Assembly: GCA_965652025.1 (NCBI GenBank)
Contig: CBFGTM010000002.1
Span: 68,349 to 132,348 of the forward strand
Reading direction: 5' to 3'
DNA length: 64,000 nt
From: CAVVWJ01 sp965652025
GTDB lineage: Bacteria; Gemmatimonadota; Gemmatimonadetes; Gemmatimonadales; GWC2-71-9
Position numbers and translations under genes: made by a program. Numbering within the stretch: the first letter of the stretch is position 1; every line of letters starts with the position of its first letter. Under the pieces are notes generated by a model that saw only the letters and a program-made list of their open reading frames with translations, had not been told where the DNA came from and ran no database searches. This document shows, piece by piece, positions 24,977 through 33,637 of the stretch.

Positions 24977-25966
24977 TTACGAGCTTTGGGCGACGGCAGC
25001 GCAGGCATCGGCCAGCTTGGCCAGCTCGGCCGCTCCCCACTCACCTCGATCGGTCAGGTGGGCCAGCAAGTCTTGAGGCAGTGCGGATGGGCCCAGGCGG
25101 GCGCCACTGATCGCGCCGGTAATGGCCGCCATGGTATCGGTGTCACCGCCTACCGCAATCGCGGTGCAGATGGACTCCCAATAGTCATCGGGGGAGCGGA
25201 GAAACGCGTACAGACTCCAGATCACGCTGGGGATGACGTACGCCGAGATACCCCGCCAGACAGGATGCGCCGGATCGAGGCCTCGGCGGTGCACCAAGTC
25301 CGCCGCCTGCTCGGGGCGATATGACGCCCATTCCTGAAGTCCCAGGATCGTCCCGGCCATGTTCGTATCGTCAGGCTCGACCGCACGGGCGACTTCGGCC
25401 AGAAAGCGCGCGGGCTCTACCAGACCGGACGCGGCGGCCAGCGAGACGGCTCGCGCAACCGCTACCGCGCCCGCAGCGCAGCGGGAATCCAGGTGGGTGA
25501 TCCGGCTCTGCTCCCGGGCCGCCCTACCCATGGTTTCCGGATCGGAGAACAGCAGCCCCAGCTGGCCGGCCCGCATGGCGCTGCCGTTGCCGGCGTAGGG
25601 CGCTGGAGTGCCGGCCTCGAACCAGGGAACTCCACTCAGAAGGCGAACCGCGGCCGAGCGGGTCCCCCGCCCTGCGCCGACGTCACGCTGGTCCCGGAAC
25701 AGCTCGGCGATCCGTCCGGCAAACGCCGCCGGATCCCACCCTCCGGATTCCCGGTAGCTCCGCAGCAGCTCGCGGGAGAGCTGGGTGTCGTCGCTGTATT
25801 GGCCGAAGGAAAAGTCGGGATGAGCCCGCTCGGCGGCCCGTCCGGTGCGAAGCCACTGTTCCACGTAGGTGCGGGAAACCTCGGGCGGCTCGGCTTCGAC
25901 CACGAACCCGAGCGCGTCGCCCAGCGCCTGGCCCAGCAGCGAGCCGCGAAGTTGCTCCTGGTTCAC
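24977..25966 (-). CDS. ADP-ribosylglycohydrolase (DraG/ARH) family protein
   Basis: Family enzymes remove ADP-ribose from modified proteins or nucleic acids using two Mg ions. The 329-residue protein shows the N-terminal RGSLLGQALGDALGF, YSDDTQL (first metal-ligand cluster, about residue 65) and VGGDTDTMAAITGAISGAR (second cluster, about 280), in the right order and spacing. GTG 25966 overlaps the upstream PH-domain gene as GTGA and gives the conserved start; the longer reading to 26047 overlaps that gene by 85 bases. Followed after 101 bases by cysK and glnA, which raises a link with control of nitrogen assimilation, as for DraG; this is inference. Confidence 0.87.
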   Translation of the reverse strand: MNQEQLRGSLLGQALGDALGFVVEAEPPEVSRTYVEQWLRTGRAAERAHPDFSFGQYSDDTQLSRELLRSYRESGGWDPAAFAGRIAELFRDQRDVGAGRGTRSAAVRLLSGVPWFEAGTPAPYAGNGSAMRAGQLGLLFSDPETMGRAAREQSRITHLDSRCAAGAVAVARAVSLAAASGLVEPARFLAEVARAVEPDDTNMAGTILGLQEWASYRPEQAADLVHRRGLDPAHPVWRGISAYVIPSVIWSLYAFLRSPDDYWESICTAIAVGGDTDTMAAITGAISGARLGPSALPQDLLAHLTDRGEWGAAELAKLADACAAVAQSS

Positions 25967-26577
25967 TCCGTGAGCGGGACAACATCGCGTCCGCAGTGTT
26001 TGCAGACGCGGGCCCGCGCCAGGATCCGCTCGGCGCAGTAGGGACACTCCCGCTCTACCCGGCCGGCTACAGACTCGCTAGTCGTTCCGTCGCTCGAGCG
26101 AGGACCCCGCCGCTCCTCCAGCGCAACCACCTGGCCCTGGACCTGCCGGCGGAACTCGAGGGGTTGGGCAATTCGAGGAAAGGAATCCTCAGTCCCCCCG
26201 CTCCCGGTAATGATGACGCTGCCGAAGTCGAGTATTCGGCCGAGAATACCCTGGTCGACCGACACCGCTTCGACCTTGCTGAGCAGGGTTTCGTCCGACT
26301 CGCGCTGGATGAAACCGGTCTTGCTCAGGACCCGCTTGTTGGTGACAGCGAACTCCGAGCTGTTGTAGTTGATGGCAGGAGGAATGGCCAGGAGCAGGCC
26401 AATGCCGGCGAGCGCGGCTCCGAGGTACCAGTACTGCGGATCGTACATGCGGAGGACGATGGCCAGCGCAATACCCAGCAGGACGACGATGATGGCGGTT
26501 GTAAAGATGGTCCAGTGGAGACGAGCCCGGTACACAATGTGCTCGCCATCGAGGAGATGCTCGTCGAGATAGGTCAT
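25963..26577 (-). CDS. Membrane PH-like-domain protein with C-terminal zinc ribbon
   Basis: A 204-residue protein with two adjacent membrane segments (about 22-43 and 50-70), then a bacterial PH-like domain (about 75-140; FAVTNKRVLSKTGFIQRESDE and VSVDQGILGRILDFGSV are the usual bPH2 landmarks), a short linker, and a zinc ribbon CPYCAERI...CKHCGRDV (about 178-196). bPH2 proteins are of unknown biochemical function, often in envelope homeostasis. It overlaps the ADP-ribosylglycohydrolase by 4 bases, so the two are presumably functionally coupled. Confidence 0.85.
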   Translation of the reverse strand: MTYLDEHLLDGEHIVYRARLHWTIFTTAIIVVLLGIALAIVLRMYDPQYWYLGAALAGIGLLLAIPPAINYNSSEFAVTNKRVLSKTGFIQRESDETLLSKVEAVSVDQGILGRILDFGSVIITGSGGTEDSFPRIAQPLEFRRQVQGQVVALEERRGPRSSDGTTSESVAGRVERECPYCAERILARARVCKHCGRDVVPLTE

Positions 26578-26626
26578 GGGAAAAAAATAGACCGGTCATC
26601 AACGATGGGGGACTGCCAAGAAAGAA

Positions 26627-26644
26627 GGGGCGCTTTGGCGCCCC
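26627..26644 (-). terminator. Intrinsic terminator of the lipoprotein gene
   Basis: A perfect 7-bp stem GGGGCGC/GCGCCCC around a 4-base loop lies 26 bases after the lipoprotein stop; on the minus strand it is followed by CTTCTTTCTT, a fair U-tract. Confidence 0.85.
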
Positions 26645-26669
26645 CTCGATCGTGGTACATAAGGCCAAC

Positions 26670-27218
26670 TCAGCCGAGTAGTCGGTTGATACGTGCGATG
26701 ATATCGAGGATCTGGGAGAGCGGTCCCGGGGGATCAAGTATGCCGACCAGGGCGCACAGCAGGTTTCCCAGAAGGTTGCCCGGTCCAGTTACACCCGTGA
26801 TGTCCAGATGAATCGGGGCCAAGTCAACAACGAGTCCCAGCAGATTGAGGTGGATTGCCCCGATGTCCAGGTTCAGAATCTGGCAGGTCGGTTGAGTGGG
26901 CGATCCGGACGCCGTGAGGGTTGCAGGAACCCTCTTAAAAGACCCGATGACGTTGTTGCTAGCGTCCCTGAGCTGGCCGCTTACGAGGAGAACACCGTGC
27001 CTGTAATTGAACTGGGTGATCTTGACGCTTGCCACAGCAACAGTTCCAAACGTCTGAACCGGATCAACCGGGAAGATCAGCTCCGTCCTCTGCTGCGGAG
27101 GGGCGGTGGGCGGGGTCTGATTTTCGGGGACAGTGTTCGCTGAGGTCGGCGCATCGCGGTCGCAAGCTCCAATAGCCAGAGTGAGCGCGAGTGCAGCCAA
27201 GGTAAGTCGTGATCTCAT
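26670..27218 (-). CDS. Lipoprotein of unknown function with leucine-rich C-terminal domain
   Basis: A 182-residue protein with an N-terminal lipoprotein signal (LALTLAIGAC, lipidated Cys near residue 20), a proline/threonine linker, and a C-terminal domain rich in short hydrophobic repeats: LDIGAIHLNLLGLVVDLAPI and GPGNLLGNLLCALVGILD. I have an impression that similar GPGNLLGNLLC segments recur in uncharacterised exported proteins, but cannot name a family. ATG 27218 is chosen as it places the signal peptide at the start. A terminator follows; a tRNA-Ser lies 236 bases upstream. Confidence 0.75.
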   Translation of the reverse strand: MRSRLTLAALALTLAIGACDRDAPTSANTVPENQTPPTAPPQQRTELIFPVDPVQTFGTVAVASVKITQFNYRHGVLLVSGQLRDASNNVIGSFKRVPATLTASGSPTQPTCQILNLDIGAIHLNLLGLVVDLAPIHLDITGVTGPGNLLGNLLCALVGILDPPGPLSQILDIIARINRLLG

Positions 27219-27453
27219 GACAAATGCTCCTAACACCTCTAAGGAAAAACGTGCGTACCACCAAAAAGCATGGCGCGCCGAGATGCGAAACTGAGGAGGA
27301 GGGTACGCTGTGCTACAGCAGCCCGAGCCGACTCACTTCGCGATCGCACATAAGCTTTGACATGGGATAGCGTGAGGATGTGAGACGAGTCACAAAAATG
27401 GAGGTGAGTTTCTTCACAACTCCTAAATAGCCAACGGAGTACAATGGGGAGAA

Positions 27454-27540
27454 CGGACAGGGTGGGATTCGAACCCACGATACCCGTGAGGGTATACCGG
27501 TTTTCGAGACCGGCTCCTTCAGCCACTCGGACACCTGTCC
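27454..27540 (-). tRNA. tRNA-Ser (CGA anticodon)
   Basis: On the minus strand, 87 bases fold as a class II tRNA with the same acceptor stem as the tRNA-Ser at 8072 (GGACAGG/CCTGTCC, discriminator G). Anticodon stem CCGGT/ACCGG flanks loop CTCGAAA, anticodon CGA, reading UCG. Long variable arm and GGTTCGAATCC T-loop are present; CCA is not encoded. The 236 bases between it and the lipoprotein start contain no gene that I can support. Confidence 0.97.
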
Positions 27541-27560
27541 AGACTTTGGGGCGAAAGATA

Positions 27561-27625
27561 AAGCGTGAACGGTAAACAGTGAAAGGTGAACCGGTTTCAC
27601 TGTTTACCGTTTACTGTTGACGCTT
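27561..27625. repeat. Heptamer-period inverted element, 4 + 4 units
   Basis: Left arm 27565-27592 is four heptamers of the form GTRAAMN (GTGAACG, GTAAACA, GTGAAAG, GTGAACC); right arm 27594-27621 is four inverted ones (GTTTCAC, TGTTTAC, CGTTTAC, TGTTGAC). AAGC precedes the left arm and GCTT follows the right arm. With the best register a stem of about 20 bp forms. It lies between the tRNA-Ser and the stop of the VWA gene and may end transcription of the latter. Confidence 0.85.
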
Positions 27626-27629
27626 CTAC

Positions 27630-29585
27630 TTACTCTTCGTGCAGCACCGTCTCCCCTCCCGTGCTCAGCGTTCGGGCCCGCTCCACCATGCTGATGAATT
27701 CGGTCCGGTATCCCTCCGGGTCCTGGCCCCGCGCCTCGCGGGCCAGCCTGAGCACCAAATCGTAGCTCGCCTGGCCCTTGTACTCCGAGTTCCGAAGCAC
27801 CATCGCGAACGCAGCCACGGCGGATGCGAACTGCAGGTCCGGCGAGCCTCGCTCGCCCCGGTCCAGAACCGGAGTGGAAAGCAGTCGGCTGCTGGTTCCG
27901 TTGGGATCCTTGTACCGAAGCTTCACGGTCATGAGCTCCGAGCTCCGCGACGCCGTCGAACGCACGGTGACCTGCTGGTAGGTGAGGCTGTCGTTGGCCA
28001 CCGCCACTGGAGCCGCTCCCACCGGCACCACCTCGTATAGCGCTGTGACCGTGTGGCCAGCGCCCATCTCCCCGGCATCCTTCTTGTCGTCGGCAAAGTC
28101 TTCCTTCGCCAGCATCCGGTTCTCGTAACCCAGCAGCCGATAGGCTTGTACCTGGGCGGGATTGAACTCGACCTGAATCTTGACGTCCTTGGCCACGGTG
28201 AAAAGCGTGCCGCCGAACTCGCGGACGAAGACCTTGTGGGCTTCCCGGAAGTTATCGATGTAGGCGTAATGGCCGTTGCCCTTGTCGGCTATCTGCTCCA
28301 TCTTGCTATCCTTCAGATTGCCGGTGCCAAAGCCCAGCACCGTCAGGAAAGTCCCCTCTTCCCGACGAGATTCGACCAACCGGATCATCTCGGCGTCGGA
28401 GCTCACGCCCACGTTGAAGTCCCCATCGGTTGCCAGGATGACGCGGTTGTTCCCCTCGGGGAGATAGTTCTCCCGCGCCACGTCGTAGGCCAGCTTGATC
28501 CCGGCTCCGCCGGCAGTGGATCCACCGGCCTCCAGCCGCTCGATGGCGGCCAGGATAGAGGCCTTGTCTCCGCCGGACGTCGGCGGAAGCACCAGACCCG
28601 CAGCACCCGCGTACACCACGATCGCAACCCGATCTTCCGGGCGAAGCTCCTGCACCAGCGCGCGAAAGGCTTGCTTCACCAGCGGCAGCTTGTCCTCGGA
28701 CTGCATCGAGCCCGACACGTCGAGCAGGAACACGAGATTGCTGGGCGGCAGGTCGCGGGTGGCCACCCGCTTGGCCTGCAGTCCAATGCGGACCAGCCGG
28801 TGATCGGATGCCCAGGGACACGGTCCGACGTCAGTGGTTACCGCAAAGGGATGATTGCCGGTGCGGTCGGGGTATGTGTAGGTGAAGTAGTTCACCAGCT
28901 CTTCCAGCCGCACTGCGTCGGCAGGTGGCAACGTCCCCTGGCTGAGAAAACGGCGAATGTTGCTGTAGGAGGCCGCGTCCACGTCGATCGAAAAGGTGGA
29001 GAGCGGATTGGCCAGAGCCGCCAGGAAGTGGTTGTCCTCGATCCGGTTGTAGGCCTCGGTGTTACCGGGCTCTCCTTGCCGGCGCCAGGGCTCCGAGGGA
29101 AGGGCCTGGACTGCACCACCGACATCGTACCGCTTCGGCGCTGCCTCGGTTCGCGGAGCAGCCTGGTTCGTGACCCTACTGGCCGCAGCAGCAGCGTCGG
29201 CATCGGTTACGGTGATCTCATTCAGCTGCACGTTGGTAGGCTGGAGGATGAAATCGTGGGTGGTGGCGCGGCCGGCTCGGACCTTAATGATGGCCCGGGA
29301 CGAGACATATCCGATGAAGACCGCCCGCAGCTGGACTGTGCCCTCGGGCACCGCCGCAAGGAGATAGTATCCCGCGGTATCAGTCAGAGCGTTGAGAGCA
29401 GTCCCCTCCACCAGGATCTGGACGTTGGCTAACGGCGCTCCCTTCGGATCTCTCACATGCCCGGTGACCCGGCCGGTCTTGTCTAGGATCACAGTTGGAG
29501 CGGCGGCAGTCGATACCAGGACGAACAGCAGAAGCACAGGATAGGCTCGGGTAAGGCGAGCGGACAGCCAGCGCGCGAGTCGCAT
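27630..29585 (-). CDS. Exported VWA-domain protein (YfbK-like) with carboxypeptidase-regulatory-like domain
   Basis: A 651-residue exported protein. After a signal peptide (about 1-28) comes a carboxypeptidase-regulatory-like beta-sandwich (about 38-120; GHVRDPKGAPLANVQILVEG), a linker, the YfbK N-terminal region (NPLSTFSIDVDAASYSNIRR), a VWA domain with metal-adhesion motif DVSGSM (about residue 285), and a C-terminal DUF3520-like region ending GYRTEFISMVERA. ATG 29585 is favoured over 29612 and 29675 because GGAGCG lies just upstream. These proteins are thought to be cell-surface or periplasmic adaptors; the ligand is unknown. Confidence 0.88.
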   Translation of the reverse strand: MRLARWLSARLTRAYPVLLLFVLVSTAAAPTVILDKTGRVTGHVRDPKGAPLANVQILVEGTALNALTDTAGYYLLAAVPEGTVQLRAVFIGYVSSRAIIKVRAGRATTHDFILQPTNVQLNEITVTDADAAAAASRVTNQAAPRTEAAPKRYDVGGAVQALPSEPWRRQGEPGNTEAYNRIEDNHFLAALANPLSTFSIDVDAASYSNIRRFLSQGTLPPADAVRLEELVNYFTYTYPDRTGNHPFAVTTDVGPCPWASDHRLVRIGLQAKRVATRDLPPSNLVFLLDVSGSMQSEDKLPLVKQAFRALVQELRPEDRVAIVVYAGAAGLVLPPTSGGDKASILAAIERLEAGGSTAGGAGIKLAYDVARENYLPEGNNRVILATDGDFNVGVSSDAEMIRLVESRREEGTFLTVLGFGTGNLKDSKMEQIADKGNGHYAYIDNFREAHKVFVREFGGTLFTVAKDVKIQVEFNPAQVQAYRLLGYENRMLAKEDFADDKKDAGEMGAGHTVTALYEVVPVGAAPVAVANDSLTYQQVTVRSTASRSSELMTVKLRYKDPNGTSSRLLSTPVLDRGERGSPDLQFASAVAAFAMVLRNSEYKGQASYDLVLRLAREARGQDPEGYRTEFISMVERARTLSTGGETVLHEE

Positions 29586-29688
29586 GAATCGCTCCGATGC
29601 AGGGGATTGCATGGCGCCACCAGAGTTTTCGGTGGCTGATGTAGGGGGAGATGCGGCAAGCGGTGGGACTCGCACAGGTCACAAGACC

Positions 29689-29761
29689 GTGAAGAGTAAA
29701 TAGTGAAGGGTGAACCAGAGCCTCGAGCGGCCCCGTTCACCCTTTACCGTTTACCGTTCAG
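29689..29761. repeat. Heptamer-period inverted element, 4 + 4 units
   Basis: Four heptamers (29689-29716: GTGAAGA, GTAAATA, GTGAAGG, GTGAACC), a 17-base spacer, then four inverted heptamers (29734-29761: CGTTCAC, CCTTTAC, CGTTTAC, CGTTCAG). Same layout and consensus as the element at 27561. Lies after the tadA stop and about 100 bases before the VWA start, both on the minus strand. Confidence 0.85.
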
Positions 29762-29767
29762 TCGTTT

Positions 29768-30230
29768 CTACAGTCGTTTGCTTAGGAAGAACCCCTTGAG
29801 CAGCTCCCCGCATTCCTCGGCCATCAGGCCGCCCACCACCTCAGGCCGATGATTGGTCCGCGGGTTGCGCAGCAGATCGTATACCGAACCAGCCATGCCG
29901 CAGCGCGCGTCGTACGCGCCGAAGACCACCCGGCCGACCTTTGCCAAAACGATCGCACCGGCGCACTGGGCACAGGGCTCCAGCGTCACATACATGGTGG
30001 CGAAGGGAAGCCGGTCCTCACCTAGCTTCTGCAGGGCCCGCTGCAGAGCCAGCAGCTCGGCATGCGCAGTCGGATCGCGCCTTTGCACCGTTTCGTTGTG
30101 GGCCTCGGCCAGGATATCTCCGTCGGCTATGATAACTGCGCCAACCGGAATCTCCTCCCGAACCGATGCCGCGCGCGCGAGCCGGAGCGCGGCCTGCATC
30201 CCAGTGAGATCACTGGGCGACGGCGTGCCT

Positions 30231-30238
<8 letters not shown>
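29768..30238 (-). CDS. tadA: tRNA adenosine(34) deaminase
   Basis: Zinc deaminase that converts A34 to inosine in tRNA-Arg(ACG). The 156-residue protein has the HAE motif (His59, Glu61) and LEPCAQCAGAI (two zinc Cys, about 90-93), and ARCGMAGSVYDLL as in TadA. The GTG start at 30238 overlaps the clpB stop by 8 bases; an internal ATG at 30199 is an alternative that keeps all catalytic residues. Confidence 0.94.
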
Positions 30239-32867
<2,629 letters not shown>

Positions 32868-32895
32868 TGCTTCCTCATATGCACTTTGGCCCGAT

Positions 32896-32917
32896 CCTCC
32901 GGAAAATGGTCCGGAGG
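32896..32917 (-). promoter_or_regulatory. Inverted repeat in the clpB leader, proximal
   Basis: CCTCCGGA (32896-32903) pairs perfectly with TCCGGAGG (32910-32917) around a 6-base loop, about 30 bases upstream of the clpB start. It could be a repressor site or a leader hairpin affecting translation. It is not a CIRCE sequence. Confidence 0.45.
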
Positions 32918-32977
32918 TATCGGAACTTCGTCAGCCTGGAAATCGGCAGGGGAAAGGGCAAGTGGTGTACCCACTAT

Positions 32978-32996
32978 CTCTGCCGCTTTGGCAGAG
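32978..32996 (-). promoter_or_regulatory. Inverted repeat in the clpB leader, distal
   Basis: CTCTGCC (32978-32984) and GGCAGAG (32990-32996) flank 5 bases, about 110 bases upstream of clpB. Flanking CACT/AGTG extends the symmetry loosely. Candidate operator near the clpB promoter; no promoter hexamers are convincing. Confidence 0.4.
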
Positions 32997-33048
32997 TGGG
33001 GCCTTCCTTCAGAGGGGATCCCAGCTACCAGCATCCCCCAAAATGAAG

Positions 33049-33075
33049 AAAGAGGCAGCCGGGAGCTGCCTCTTT
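33049..33075 (-). terminator. Intrinsic terminator after the Ig-like protein gene
   Basis: Perfect 11-bp stem AAAGAGGCAGC/GCTGCCTCTTT around a 5-base loop, four bases after the stop of the 33079 gene; on the minus strand the descending arm ends in CTTTCTTCATTTT. Confidence 0.88.
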
Positions 33076-33078
33076 ACT

Positions 33079-33516
33079 TTACCTTCCGCTGGCGATCTTC
33101 TTTTGTGCAATCATCTTGCGAGTGAACCGCTCACCATCCACAATAAGCTGATAGTAGTACACTCCGGTTATCGCCTCGCGTCGTCCATCCAGATATTTCC
33201 CATCCCAGTAGGCTCGGTATTCTCCACAGCGGAGGCGCAAGCTGTCCAGCCGCTCGCCCGATCCGCTGGCCAGCGTAGGAATGGCCACTTCCTGAACCAG
33301 TACATTGTAAATCTTCAAGCTCACCACCGGCTGATGACCCCTTGCGCACACCTCCCGGGAAATCTCGAACGGGATCGTCGTTGCCGGGAAAAACGGATTG
33401 GGGTAGTTCTCCTTCAGCTCGACTCGCGGCGGAAGCACATTGGCCTGTGCTGCGACCGGGGAGCCTGCCCCCACCAGAAGCCCGAGCCACCACCCCGGCC
33501 GCACCAAACGGACCAT
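33079..33516 (-). CDS. Secreted protein with FlgD/sorting-domain-like Ig fold
   Basis: A 145-residue exported protein: signal peptide about 1-23 (ending PVAAQ), then a single Ig-like domain with ENYPNPFFPATTIPFEI, VSLKIYNVLVQEV, YRAYWDGKYLDG and GVYYYQLIVDG. This pattern resembles the C-terminal domains used in type IX secretion and FlgD-like Ig domains, here as almost the entire mature protein instead of a tail. ATG 33516 has GAGGAG upstream. No partner gene is adjacent; followed by a strong terminator. Confidence 0.78.
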   Translation of the reverse strand: MVRLVRPGWWLGLLVGAGSPVAAQANVLPPRVELKENYPNPFFPATTIPFEISREVCARGHQPVVSLKIYNVLVQEVAIPTLASGSGERLDSLRLRCGEYRAYWDGKYLDGRREAITGVYYYQLIVDGERFTRKMIAQKKIASGR

Positions 33517-33602
33517 GGGCGACTCCTCATGCTCACAATGTGTTGAAAGGTGGTGGCACCTCCGGGGATCGTCGGATGCACTGATGGGCTGTCTAAGGGA
33601 AG

Positions 33603-33637
33603 GTCTAGAGTCAAGAGTCTAGAGTCAAGGGAGAAGG
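33603..33637. repeat. Heptamer repeats overlapping the 3' end of selB
   Basis: Five successive 7-base units on the plus strand: GTCTAGA, GTCAAGA, GTCTAGA, GTCAAGG, GAGAAGG. They overlap the selB stop (33611-33613) and its last nine codons. A partial inverted counterpart (CCTTCTC at 33659-33665) lies inside selB, so the element appears to form part of the gene's 3' end. Confidence 0.7.

Noticed and set aside
32868..33048. CIRCE element for HrcA upstream of clpB
   Set aside because: The inverted repeats found do not match TTAGCACTC-N9-GAGTGCTAA.
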